Program-made: the position numbers and the translations under genes
Origin: CANLBN01 sp050298695
GTDB taxonomy: Bacteria > Pseudomonadota > Gammaproteobacteria > Pseudomonadales > Cellvibrionaceae
Direction of reading: 5' to 3'
DNA length: 42,591 bases
Assembly (NCBI GenBank): GCA_050298695.1
Contig: JBNKUQ010000017.1
Span: 1-42,591, forward strand
The notes under the pieces: model-generated
Databases searched by the model: none
What the model was told of the DNA's origin: nothing
The model's input: only the letters and a program-made list of their open reading frames with translations
Part shown: piece by piece, positions 33,171 through 41,332 of the stretch
Layout: every line of letters begins with the position of its first letter
How positions within the stretch are numbered: the first letter of the stretch is position 1

Positions 33171-34010
33171 TTAGACAAATGCCCCATGGCACATTGCTTG
33201 AAGTGATCTCGTTACTGCTCCAACGTCCCATTTATTCTGTTCACACTCTATAACAGGCCATATTCCCGTCACACTATTAGTGAGGAATACTTCATCAGCG
33301 GCAAACAGCATATCTTTTGAAACATAATCTTCTTCGCAGCAAAGCCCTAGTTGTGGCGCCACTTTTTCAATAAGCTGGCGTCTCATTATGCCTGCTACTC
33401 CACAAGTTTCAATTAACGGTGTCATGATTTTTTCATTTTTAACGATAAAAATATTACGTGCCGTCGCTTCAATAAGTTGACCTTCTGTGGAGAAAAGCAA
33501 GCCCTCATCGTAAATGGAATCACTACGCTCTTGCGCTGCCATGACATAAGGTAATTGGTTCAGCGTTTTCAATCCCACCCACGCAACTGGGTGCAAAGCG
33601 TGCTCACAAATATGAACTTTGACGCCATTGTGCTTATCTCTATCCACTAGCAGTGGAGAAAGCTGTGTGATAACGGTACTAGGTAATGTAGCATCTACTT
33701 GGTAACCGCGGCCGCTACACCCTCGAGTCACAATAATTTTTAGTACTAGCAAATCCTGTTGCTGTTGAGAGGCGATGGACAACACCTGATCCATTAGTTT
33801 CCGCAAGCGTTGCGATTCTAAATTAATTTTTAGTGCAACTAAGCCTTTAAGCAAACGCTCGTGGTGTTCAGCCCATAGCGGGATATCGCCACGCATCACT
33901 AACAAAGTTTCAAAAACTCCATCACCATAAGCCAAACCGCGATCAGTCACATCAAGGGTTTTAACTGGCTCACCATTAACTGCAGTGATAGGAAAACTCT
34001 TTTCAGGCAT
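33171..34010 (-). CDS. pabC: Aminodeoxychorismate lyase
   Basis: PLP enzyme releasing pyruvate from 4-amino-4-deoxychorismate to give p-aminobenzoate for folate. The 279-aa fold-type IV protein shows DRGLAYGDGVFETLLV near the start, the PLP lysine in GLKTLNQLPYV, and the phosphate-binding EATARNIF and TNSVTGIWPV segments. I place the start at 34010, with GGTGA upstream. The earlier ATG at 34034 lies directly in the T-tract of the fabF terminator, so it would be the first bases after a terminator and lacks a ribosome-binding site. Confidence 0.93.
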   Translation of the reverse strand: MPEKSFPITAVNGEPVKTLDVTDRGLAYGDGVFETLLVMRGDIPLWAEHHERLLKGLVALKINLESQRLRKLMDQVLSIASQQQQDLLVLKIIVTRGCSGRGYQVDATLPSTVITQLSPLLVDRDKHNGVKVHICEHALHPVAWVGLKTLNQLPYVMAAQERSDSIYDEGLLFSTEGQLIEATARNIFIVKNEKIMTPLIETCGVAGIMRRQLIEKVAPQLGLCCEEDYVSKDMLFAADEVFLTNSVTGIWPVIECEQNKWDVGAVTRSLQAMCHGAFV

Positions 34011-34040
34011 AACAATATTCACCCAGCAACACATATAAAA

Positions 34041-34070
34041 AAGGCGAAATAAACCAACTTATTTCGCCTT
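34041..34070 (-). terminator. Intrinsic terminator after fabF
   Basis: AAGGCGAAATAA and TTATTTCGCCTT form a perfect 12-bp stem with the loop ACCAAC, followed on the minus strand by TTTTTT. It lies 60 bp past the fabF stop and immediately before pabC. Confidence 0.88.
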
Positions 34071-34129
34071 ATAAAAGACTTTACTTTTATCCTAGAGTAA
34101 GAAGCCAATTGAATCTCACATACATCGTG

Positions 34130-35368
34130 TTAACGAAACTTTTTAAACACCAGTGAACCATTAGTTCCGCCAAAACCGAAAGAGTTTGAAAGTACACCAT
34201 CGATATTCATCGTTTGTGCTGTATGTGGCACTAAATTAAATCTCTTACATTCGTCTTCTGGATTATCAAGGTTAATAGTCGGTGGCGCTACTTGGTCGCG
34301 AATAGCTAAGATAGAAAAAATCGCCTCTACCGCACCCGCCGCTCCAAGTAAGTGCCCAATCATCGACTTGGTAGAACTCACCGCCAATTGTGATGATGCA
34401 TTCTGAAAGACAGAAGTGACAGCCCGGCACTCGGCAATATCACCTGCAGGTGTTGATGTTCCATGAGCATTAATATATTGAATATCATCAGCATTCATGC
34501 CTGCATCCCGCAAGGCATTACTCATTGATAAAGCAGCACCAGCACCATCTTCAGGAGGTGAAGTCATATGGTAGGCATCGCCACTCATCCCGAAACCAGC
34601 AAACTCTGCATAGATCTTGGCGCCACGCGCTTTAGCATGCTCATATTCCTCTAGCAAAATAACACCGGCGCCATCACCCAAAACAAAACCATCCCGATCC
34701 TTATCCCATGGGCGACTTGCTCGTTGAGGATCATCATTGCGCTTTGACAAGGCTCTCGCTGCCGCAAAGCCGCCTAGACCTAATTTAGTGATCGACATTT
34801 CAGCGCCACCCGCCAGCATCGCATCCGCTTCACCATGCATAATAGAGCGCGCAGCTAAACCGATAGAATGTGTACCTGTTGTACAAGCTGTAGTAACCGC
34901 TAAATTTGGGCCCTTGAAACCAAACATTATAGAAAGATTACCGGCAATCATGTTGATAATTGAACCCGGAACAAAGAAAGGTGACATACGACGAGGACCA
35001 CGATTTTCAATGGTTAATGTCCCATCTTCAATCGTTCCTAAACCACCAATGCCCGATCCAATGACAGCACCCACTCGAGGTGCCAAAGATTCAGATATTT
35101 GCAGGCCACTATCACGCATTGCTTGGATACCAGCAATCATTCCATACTGAATAAACGGATCCATTTTGCGAGCCTCTTTCTCTTCGAGGTATTCGCCAAT
35201 ATTTAAACCTTTTACACCAGCGGCAAATTGAGTGGTATATGCACTCGCATCAAAATGAGTAATTGGAGCAGCCCCACTTTTCCCATTAAGAATTGAGGTC
35301 CAGGTCTCATCAACTGTGTTGCCCACAGAAGTGACCATGCCTAAACCTGTTACGACAACGCGTCTCAC
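34130..35368 (-). CDS. fabF: 3-oxoacyl-ACP synthase II (KAS II)
   Basis: Condenses malonyl-ACP with acyl-ACP in fatty-acid elongation and is needed for cis-vaccenate formation. The 412-aa thiolase-fold protein has the nucleophile Cys162 in TTACTTGTHSIG, the first His in NAHGTSTPAGD and the Lys/second His segment STKSMIGHLLGAAG. It follows acpP across a gap with a terminator, so it likely has its own promoter or is fed by read-through. Confidence 0.97.
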   Translation of the reverse strand: MRRVVVTGLGMVTSVGNTVDETWTSILNGKSGAAPITHFDASAYTTQFAAGVKGLNIGEYLEEKEARKMDPFIQYGMIAGIQAMRDSGLQISESLAPRVGAVIGSGIGGLGTIEDGTLTIENRGPRRMSPFFVPGSIINMIAGNLSIMFGFKGPNLAVTTACTTGTHSIGLAARSIMHGEADAMLAGGAEMSITKLGLGGFAAARALSKRNDDPQRASRPWDKDRDGFVLGDGAGVILLEEYEHAKARGAKIYAEFAGFGMSGDAYHMTSPPEDGAGAALSMSNALRDAGMNADDIQYINAHGTSTPAGDIAECRAVTSVFQNASSQLAVSSTKSMIGHLLGAAGAVEAIFSILAIRDQVAPPTINLDNPEDECKRFNLVPHTAQTMNIDGVLSNSFGFGGTNGSLVFKKFR

Positions 35369-35472
35369 ATTGAACCCTACTATCTATTGAAATGAATGGT
35401 TAAAATGATCACCAGAATATGAAATGCTCTGGATAGTATTTTGTTTAAGAAAAACCGCTTCCTTAAAAAAAC

Positions 35473-35503
35473 AAAAGCCGAACTAACTCAATAGAACGGC
35501 TTT
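35473..35503 (-). terminator. Intrinsic terminator after acpP
   Basis: AAAGCCG and CGGCTTT pair across a 16-nt loop, followed on the minus strand by TTTTGTTTTTTT. It lies about 33 bp past the acpP stop and sets the 3' end of a short, probably abundant acpP mRNA. Confidence 0.75.
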
Positions 35504-35535
35504 CAATATTATTGATTACTACAAACAGCGAGCAA

Positions 35536-35772
35536 TTAAGCCAGATTAGTATTGATGTAGTCGATAGCTAACTGAACAGTGGTGATTTTTTCAGCTTCTT
35601 CATCAGGAATTTCTGTTTCAAATTCCTCTTCTAAGGCCATGACTAACTCAACAGTATCTAGCGAATCAGCACCTAGATCTTCAACAAAAGAAGCTTCGTT
35701 TTTTACTTCGTCTTCTTTAACACCCAGTTGCTCTGCAACGATTTTTTTTACGCGCTCTTCAGTGTTGCTCAT
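35536..35772 (-). CDS. acpP: Acyl carrier protein
   Basis: Carries growing acyl chains on a phosphopantetheine arm. The 78-aa acidic protein has the attachment site DSL at Ser37 in EDLGADSLDTVELVM, with the recognition helix ELVMALEEEFETEIPDEEAE. It lies between fabG and fabF as usual. A likely own promoter with an 11-bp repeat next to it lies in the 248-bp gap upstream, and a terminator follows, consistent with high separate expression. Confidence 0.98.
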   Translation of the reverse strand: MSNTEERVKKIVAEQLGVKEDEVKNEASFVEDLGADSLDTVELVMALEEEFETEIPDEEAEKITTVQLAIDYINTNLA

Positions 35773-35883
35773 GTTTTTTTTGAACTCCCAATGAATAAAA
35801 ATTTTTTAGTTAAGTGCTTACAGCCTTTATTATTGTTGGCTTGTTGATTATCCATCACGGTAAGCACCGCTTTATGTGGGCGC

Positions 35884-35912
35884 ATTTTACATGGAAAATA
35901 CACCGCATGTAA
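35884..35912 (-). promoter_or_regulatory. Candidate acpP promoter
   Basis: On the minus strand TAAAAT (35884-35889) lies exactly 17 bp from TTACAT (35907-35912). The leader would be about 105 nt. The -10 is good, the -35 only moderate; the phased repeat just upstream could compensate. Confidence 0.45.
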
Positions 35913-35915
35913 CTT

Positions 35916-35948
35916 TTTATCGCACTTTTATCGCACTTTTATCGTATT
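35916..35948. repeat. 11-bp tandem repeat upstream of the acpP promoter
   Basis: Three units of TTTATCGCACT, the third diverged (TTTATCGTATT), directly upstream of the -35 element. The 11-bp period is close to one helical turn, so each unit would present the same DNA face. Confidence 0.8.
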
Positions 35949-36020
35949 TTCTACAGTGACGACATTGTAAAACTATTAAAATCAACTACTTATAAGAATG
36001 CAAAATCCGAAGGTAGATCT

Positions 36021-36764
36021 CTAGACCATATACATACCGCCATTGACATGGATATTTTCACCCGTGATATAACCCGCTGCATCACTGGCTAAAAATTTCA
36101 CAACTTCAGCAATTTCTGCTGGTTGACCCAAACGCCCTAAAGGAACAGCACTTAGCATCAATGCTTTTTGCTCTTCTGACAGTGCATCGGTCATATCGGT
36201 CTCAATAAATCCTGGCGAAATAGTATTCACTGTAATATTGCGTGAGCCAACTTCTTTGGCCAAAGAGCGAGCAAAACCAGCGACGCCCGCTTTAGTCGCC
36301 GCATAATTCGATTGACCTGGATTACCCATAGACCCTACAACAGAGCTAATATTGATAATGCGCCCCCACCGAGCTTTCATCATTCCACGCAAACAACCTT
36401 TACTCAAACGATAAATTGCACTTAAATTTGTGTTAATGACATCAAACCACTCATCTTCACTCATGCGCATTAATAAATTATCCTTAGTAATTCCTGCATT
36501 GTTTATCAAAATTTCAGGTGCTTTATACTTTTCTTGAATAGCCTTAAGAATAGAGGTAACGGAGTCTGCATCGGTAACATTTAAAAGCATACCTTCACCG
36601 CTAATACCTTTTTCAGCAAAACGCGCTGATATTTTGTCAGCCCCCGACTCACTGGTTGCGGTTCCAATAACAATCGCTTTTTCAGCGCCTAATAAATCTG
36701 CAATGGCAGCACCAATACCACGACTTGCACCTGTGACTAGGACCACTTTATTTTCTAAGCTCAT
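36021..36764 (-). CDS. fabG: 3-oxoacyl-ACP reductase
   Basis: NADPH-dependent reduction of 3-ketoacyl-ACP. The 247-aa SDR has the cofactor motif TGASRGIG (residues 11-18), NNAGITKDNLLMRM, catalytic Ser in NISSVVGSMG and YAATK (YxxxK), and the FabG-typical C-terminus ASDAAGYITGENIHVNGGMYM. It lies 32 bp after fabD in a likely fabD-fabG operon. Confidence 0.97.
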   Translation of the reverse strand: MSLENKVVLVTGASRGIGAAIADLLGAEKAIVIGTATSESGADKISARFAEKGISGEGMLLNVTDADSVTSILKAIQEKYKAPEILINNAGITKDNLLMRMSEDEWFDVINTNLSAIYRLSKGCLRGMMKARWGRIINISSVVGSMGNPGQSNYAATKAGVAGFARSLAKEVGSRNITVNTISPGFIETDMTDALSEEQKALMLSAVPLGRLGQPAEIAEVVKFLASDAAGYITGENIHVNGGMYMV

Positions 36765-36796
36765 ACCGGTTTCCTATTATTTTTTACGGGTTAAGG

Positions 36797-37729
36797 TTAT
36801 TTTACTGCCAATGCCGCAGCAAAAATATCGGGAGTTTCTGTCGCTAATGAGGTAATCGAACGATCAATGCGCTTGTTAAGCCCCGACAGCACTTTTCCTG
36901 GACCACATTCAACAAAATGATTGGCACCAGAACTTACTAAAGTATTCACACAAGCAACCCACAGCACAGGGTGATAAATTTGCTCAATCATTGCTTGCTT
37001 AATCGCTGTTGGATCAGCCTCTGTTTTCGCATGGACATTATGCACAACAGGAATCTGAGGCACATTAAACTCCACTGCATCCAAGTGCTCCTGCAAGCGC
37101 TCTGCCGCAGGGCGAAGGAGCGAGGAGTGAAAAGGCGCGCTGACAGCGAGAGGCATCGCTCGCTTTGCCCCTTTTTCTTTACATATTTCACAGGCACGGT
37201 TCACTGCTGCAAGGTTACCCGCAATGACAACCTGCCCGGGCGAGTTAAAATTAACCGCAGAAACAACTTCATCTTGTGCCGCTTCCTCACAAGCAGCAAT
37301 GATCACCTCATCATCCAAACCGATAATAGCTGCCATACTACCTTCTCCAGCCGGCACAGCTTCTTGCATGTATTTACCTCGAAGCTGAACCAGTCTGACA
37401 GCATCCGTAAAGCTAACGACTCCGGAACAAACCAGGGCTGACCACTCTCCCAAGCTATGTCCAGCCATTAAATCAGGTTTAGCACCCTGCTGCTCTTGCC
37501 AAACTCGCCATAGTGCAACACTCGCCGTCAGTAACATTGGCTGAGTGCGCTCAGTCATATTCAGCTCTTCTTGTGGTCCAGACTGAATGAGCGACCATAA
37601 ATCATAAGACAAGACCTCCGATGCTTCCGCGAAGGTGCTTTCAATAATAGGATAAAGCGCAGCAAGCTCAGACAGCATACCTACTTTCTGTGAGCCTTGG
37701 CCGGGAAATACAAATGCAAGATTATTCAT
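36797..37729 (-). CDS. fabD: Malonyl-CoA:ACP transacylase
   Basis: Loads malonate onto ACP. The 310-aa protein shows FPGQGSQKVGM at the start, the nucleophile Ser92 in GHSLGEWSAL, and the catalytic His in VSAPFHSSLL. It is the first gene after the rpmF terminator, so it needs its own promoter in the AT-rich 125 bp upstream. plsX and fabH, which precede it in E. coli (plsX also in Pseudomonas), are not present. Confidence 0.97.
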   Translation of the reverse strand: MNNLAFVFPGQGSQKVGMLSELAALYPIIESTFAEASEVLSYDLWSLIQSGPQEELNMTERTQPMLLTASVALWRVWQEQQGAKPDLMAGHSLGEWSALVCSGVVSFTDAVRLVQLRGKYMQEAVPAGEGSMAAIIGLDDEVIIAACEEAAQDEVVSAVNFNSPGQVVIAGNLAAVNRACEICKEKGAKRAMPLAVSAPFHSSLLRPAAERLQEHLDAVEFNVPQIPVVHNVHAKTEADPTAIKQAMIEQIYHPVLWVACVNTLVSSGANHFVECGPGKVLSGLNKRIDRSITSLATETPDIFAAALAVK

Positions 37730-37855
37730 ATAGATACATCTATTTTTTAATTTTATTTCTAGGTTTAAAATGTGATCGAGATAAGTAAAAATAATTAATG
37801 ATGAGAGAAGAAATACATAATTAACAGACTTTAATCTCTATTCATCACAAACAAC

Positions 37856-37882
37856 AAAAGGCCGATGTAAAATCGGCCTTTT
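37856..37882 (-). terminator. Intrinsic terminator after rpmF
   Basis: AAAAGGCCGAT and ATCGGCCTTTT form a perfect 11-bp stem with the loop GTAAA. It is 52 bp past the rpmF stop and separates rpmF from fabD. Confidence 0.85.
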
Positions 37883-37933
37883 CGTTTTCTCGATTGGAGC
37901 GAGTTACCTCAACGATAACTGATGACAGAGGGG

Positions 37934-38119
37934 CTAGTCTTCGCTGCCCGTTTCAATCACTTTTTCGCCACGGTAAAAACCGTCCGGGCTAACATGATGA
38001 CGCAAATGCTTCTCGCCGCTGGTCGCATCAACAGACAACGCTGGCGATGTAGTGATCGCGTCGTGTGAACGGCGCATGCCGCGCTTTGAACGTGTTTTTT
38101 TACTCTTTTGTACAGCCAT
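37934..38119 (-). CDS. rpmF: 50S ribosomal protein L32
   Basis: A 61-aa basic protein that starts MAVQKSKKTRSKRGMRRSHD, the universal L32 opening, and contains HLRHHVSPDGFYRGEKV. The zinc-ribbon cysteines found in some L32 proteins are absent, as in other gammaproteobacteria. AGGAG lies upstream of the ATG. It follows yceD by 204 bp, a longer gap than usual. Confidence 0.98.
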   Translation of the reverse strand: MAVQKSKKTRSKRGMRRSHDAITTSPALSVDATSGEKHLRHHVSPDGFYRGEKVIETGSED

Positions 38120-38189
38120 TGTCGGCTCCTATCTAACGATTTATTAACATCACAATACTATCCTTCAGAGCTGTGATGGTCGAAATAAA

Positions 38190-38221
38190 ATGCCAAGAGA
38201 TATCCTTTCTTTAAGTGGCAT
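38190..38221 (-). terminator. Possible terminator between yceD and rpmF
   Basis: On the minus strand ATGCCA ... AAGA ... TCTT ... GGCAT form an interrupted stem, followed by TTTTATTT. It is about 100 bp past the yceD stop. If active, rpmF needs a separate promoter. Confidence 0.4.
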
Positions 38222-38323
38222 ATTTTGCTTTTTTGCCAGATAACTAACAAAAAAGTGCGTTAATCAATTTCTCTCTACTTTCTGCTGACTTTTACTTTGT
38301 GTCAACTTCTACTCATCCGTCAC

Positions 38324-38905
38324 TTAGCCTTCATTATCAGGCTTTTCTTTCAGGGCACCTTTAAGCACTTCTAGCGCCTGAAATGGATTTTGCGTTTCTT
38401 CAACTATTTTCGGCCTTTGATTCTTACCCTCTAGAGCTTCATCAGCACTTGCCTCGTAGAGAGACTGTGGTACACACTCTGTTTCATGATAAGCAACAAT
38501 TGGCAAGCCCAGAATCAGCTCATCTTCAATCATCTGATAAATATCAGCCTGCCCCTCATCCAATATCCACGGATCCCATGTTTTTGGAAGGTTAGCCGCC
38601 TGATCATCATCCCACACAATACCTAAGCTAATCGGTAACATTAACGATTGTGTCATTGCATCAAGACAGCGCTGGCAAACAACATTGACCGTAGCATTAA
38701 GCTTACCGGTCACATATCTGATGCCCTGCTCATCAACACCAAATTGCAGCTGGGCACTGATTTCACCCTCTTGATTAGCCAATAAAGGCAACAAGCGCTC
38801 CAAGGTCCGTATATCCACAAGGCCATCGATATTTAAACTCTGTTGAGCAAATTTTCGAGGGTCTAGGTGTCTTGGTAAGACGGGAGCGGAGGTGGTACTC
38901 GACAT
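38324..38905 (-). CDS. yceD: YceD (DUF177), large-subunit rRNA accumulation protein
   Basis: The 193-aa protein has the DUF177 pattern: LPRHLDPRKFAQQSLNIDG at the start, the CxxC of VVCQRCLDAM (about residues 84-93) and the acidic segment DIYQMIEDELILGLPIVAYH. YceD/DUF177 proteins pair genetically with rpmF and are needed for 23S rRNA accumulation in plants and some bacteria. The start codon lies only 9 bp from a near-consensus -10 element and has no ribosome-binding site, so the message may be leaderless. It diverges from maf. Confidence 0.9.
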   Translation of the reverse strand: MSSTTSAPVLPRHLDPRKFAQQSLNIDGLVDIRTLERLLPLLANQEGEISAQLQFGVDEQGIRYVTGKLNATVNVVCQRCLDAMTQSLMLPISLGIVWDDDQAANLPKTWDPWILDEGQADIYQMIEDELILGLPIVAYHETECVPQSLYEASADEALEGKNQRPKIVEETQNPFQALEVLKGALKEKPDNEG

Positions 38906-38914
38906 AGGGGCGCA

Positions 38915-38943
38915 ATGATAGGGAGTTGAGGGACTGGTGTCAA
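38915..38943 (-). promoter_or_regulatory. Near-consensus sigma-70 promoter of yceD
   Basis: On the minus strand a perfect TTGACA (38938-38943), a 17-bp spacer and TATCAT (38915-38920). Transcription would begin at about 38908, some 3 nt before the yceD ATG at 38905. Confidence 0.75.
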
Positions 38944-39035
38944 AGCGAATTCGTCAAAATTACCCTAAAAATTCGCTGAAATCGCTAATAAACGATAGAA
39001 TCCCCTGCCGATTCACTCAAAATAGCGATTTTTAC

Positions 39036-39623
39036 ATGAAAGAACCCATGATTATACTGGCTTCGAGTTCACCTTATCGCCGTGAACTGATGTCAAAATT
39101 AGGGCTCGATTTTACCTCTATTTCTCCAGAAGTTGATGAGAGCATAAAAGATAATGAAACACCGAGCGACCTTGTCGCTCGATTAGCCTTAGAAAAAGCG
39201 ATGGCTGTCGCTGAACAATATCCCCGATCCTTGATTATCGGTTCCGATCAAGTTGCCGTACTAGAAGGCAACATCCTGACAAAACCCCTATCACACGAAA
39301 AAGCAATCGAACAACTTAGCTTATCTAGTGGGAAAGCCGTGTACTTTTTAACAAGCTTATGCCTGCTGAATTCTGCAAGCCAAAAACACCAACTCCAGAT
39401 TATTCCTTATTCGGTTACTTTTCTAACGCTAACCCAAGAACAAATTGAAAACTATTTGCAAAAGGAAAAGCCATATAACTGTGCAGGGAGCTTTAAATCA
39501 GAAGGTCTTGGCATCACCTTGTTTGAAAGTATGCAAGGTGATGATCCAAATAGCTTAATAGGATTACCTCTGATTGCACTCACAAAAATGCTGCGAAACG
39601 AAGGTATCGAACCACTTTTGTGA
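39036..39623 (+). CDS. Maf-family nucleotide pyrophosphatase (YceF type)
   Basis: House-cleaning pyrophosphatase; the YceF subgroup prefers m7GTP. The 195-aa protein (194 in E. coli YceF) has ILASSSPYRRELMSKLGL, the metal-binding ESIKDNETP, the catalytic SDQVAVLEG and TKPLSHEKA motifs, and AGSFKSEGLGI. The frame extends 33 codons upstream from a GTG, but the family starts at the ATG at 39036 or four codons later (39048). Its place opposite yceD is the same as for yceF in E. coli. Confidence 0.93.
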   Translation: MKEPMIILASSSPYRRELMSKLGLDFTSISPEVDESIKDNETPSDLVARLALEKAMAVAEQYPRSLIIGSDQVAVLEGNILTKPLSHEKAIEQLSLSSGKAVYFLTSLCLLNSASQKHQLQIIPYSVTFLTLTQEQIENYLQKEKPYNCAGSFKSEGLGITLFESMQGDDPNSLIGLPLIALTKMLRNEGIEPLL

Positions 39624-39637
39624 AACGCTTTACCCCA

Positions 39638-40627
39638 TTACTGCAGCTGTATAGGTGCCTTACTGGACACACCTAATGCATGTCCTAAACCAGCACCAAC
39701 GGCCACGCCAAAGCGTCTTGTAAATTCTTCCAGTGGCGATAGTTGCGGGGTATAGTTTCTAAAATCTTCTTCGCCAATAATCTCTCGACCGACGGAACCA
39801 GGACTTCCCAAACCGTCAATTAAACCTAAGTCCACAGCTTGTTCACCACTCCATATCAAACCCGAAAATAAATCATCATTGTTAGCGAGACGCTCGCCTC
39901 GACCTTCTTTAACGACACGAATAAATTGTTCATGGGCATTTTTCAACACTGACTCCCAAAATTGCTTTTCGTCTTCTTGCAAAGGAGCAAAAGGGTCTAG
40001 AAAAGACTTGTGCACACCCGATGTAAAATTTCTGCGTTCCACACCCACTTTTTCCATTAAGTCGACAAACCCAAAACCGGATGCAGTAACCCCAATCGAG
40101 CCAACTAAACTCGCTTTATCAGCATAAATTTCATCCGCCGCGGCAGCAATGTAATAACCTCCTGATGCGCCTAAATCTTTTATCACAGCATAGACTTTTT
40201 TATCTTCATGCAAAGCGCGCAAACGTTTAATTTCATCGTATACATAACCCGCTTGCACTGGACTACCTCCTGGGCTATTGATCACCAACATTACCGCCAC
40301 CGAACCACTACTCTCAAAAGCGGCTCGCAAACCTCTTACAATGTTGTCGGCACTGGCATCTTCTCCATCAGCAATAACACCATCAATATAAACGATGCCA
40401 ATATGGGGCTCTTTTACATTTAAATCACCCGTAGATTTCCATGCACTCGCCAAAGCGCCAATCAAGATAATCGTTAAGTAGATAAACGTTAACGATTTAA
40501 AGAATACCCCCCAACGACGCGCTTTTTTTTGCTCGTCTAATGCAGTTTGTGCAATAGTAGCTACGACTTCCCAATCTCGGTGCTCACTGTTTGGATCAAT
40601 CGACTTACCGCTTTTAAACAATTCCAT
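39638..40627 (-). CDS. sppA: Signal peptide peptidase SppA (36-kDa type)
   Basis: Inner-membrane serine protease that degrades cleaved signal peptides. The 329-aa protein has one transmembrane helix (about residues 40-62). The S49 peptidase domain follows, with the nucleophile Ser in KDLGASGGYYIA and the general-base Lys in SGVHKSFLDPF. It is the short form with one protease domain. It lies downstream of the HAD gene, which agrees with the rluC-HAD-sppA order in Pseudomonas, and converges with maf at 14 bp. Confidence 0.94.
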   Translation of the reverse strand: MELFKSGKSIDPNSEHRDWEVVATIAQTALDEQKKARRWGVFFKSLTFIYLTIILIGALASAWKSTGDLNVKEPHIGIVYIDGVIADGEDASADNIVRGLRAAFESSGSVAVMLVINSPGGSPVQAGYVYDEIKRLRALHEDKKVYAVIKDLGASGGYYIAAAADEIYADKASLVGSIGVTASGFGFVDLMEKVGVERRNFTSGVHKSFLDPFAPLQEDEKQFWESVLKNAHEQFIRVVKEGRGERLANNDDLFSGLIWSGEQAVDLGLIDGLGSPGSVGREIIGEEDFRNYTPQLSPLEEFTRRFGVAVGAGLGHALGVSSKAPIQLQ

Positions 40628-40686
40628 ATTTTCTCCAGATAATTGATATTTTTTAGCTGACTAATAAACTCCTAAAATTGCCACTA

Positions 40687-41325
40687 TTATTTTAGTAGCC
40701 ATCTTACAAAGTCCAAGAAATGATCGACACAAAGCACGGGCTGATATTGTTGTAAACGCTCTACATGGTGGGCACCATAACTAACCGCTACACGGGGCAT
40801 ATTAAGCGCTTTAGCCATCGCCATATCATACTCTGTATCTCCAACCATCATTGCCTCATCTACCTCTTTTGAAAACTCATGTAGCAACTCTGAAAGCATT
40901 TGAGGATGTGGTTTTGAGGTAGTTTCATCTGCGCAACGACTACCGTGAAAAAAGTGAGTTAAATTTAAATTTGCCAACACACGATCCAAACCACGGCGAC
41001 TCTTACCGGTGGCAACAGCCAAAGAATAATGGTTATCACGCAACTGGTGCAACCCTTCGAGCACCCCCTCAAAAAAAGGCGACGGTTCTTTGTCTGCCAA
41101 CAAAAAATGATGTACATAAGCTTGACGAATCAGTTCTTGCTCATCGACGTTTAACTGCGGATAAAGTGTATTCATAGCTTCAGGCAAGCCTAAACCAATA
41201 ATATTGCGAATAGCTTCACTATCACGGACAGGATACCCGGCTGTTACCGCTGCTTGCTGTAAACAGCTAATAATTTTCTCCGCTGAATCGCTAAGTGTGC
41301 CGTCCCAATCAAAAATTAATAACAC
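40687..41325 (-). CDS. HAD-superfamily phosphatase (Gph-like)
   Basis: The 212-aa HAD hydrolase has motif I IFDWDGTLSDS, motif II at VATGKSRRGLD, the Lys in TSKPHPQMLSEL and motif IV MVGDTEYDMAMA. A helical cap lies between (about residues 15-85). The substrate is not known; it belongs to the phosphoglycolate-phosphatase-like group. It starts 7 bp after the rluC stop, so the two are co-transcribed. It is a different subgroup from the mupP product in this window. Confidence 0.9.
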   Translation of the reverse strand: MLLIFDWDGTLSDSAEKIISCLQQAAVTAGYPVRDSEAIRNIIGLGLPEAMNTLYPQLNVDEQELIRQAYVHHFLLADKEPSPFFEGVLEGLHQLRDNHYSLAVATGKSRRGLDRVLANLNLTHFFHGSRCADETTSKPHPQMLSELLHEFSKEVDEAMMVGDTEYDMAMAKALNMPRVAVSYGAHHVERLQQYQPVLCVDHFLDFVRWLLK

Positions 41326-41332
41326 AATAAAC

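Noticed and set aside
34011..34034. Earlier ATG for pabC
   Set aside because: It lies in the T-tract of the fabF terminator and has no ribosome-binding site.
38937..39035. 33-residue N-terminal extension of the Maf protein from a GTG
   Set aside because: The family starts at ILASSSP-type sequence, and the extension overlaps the yceD -35 element.
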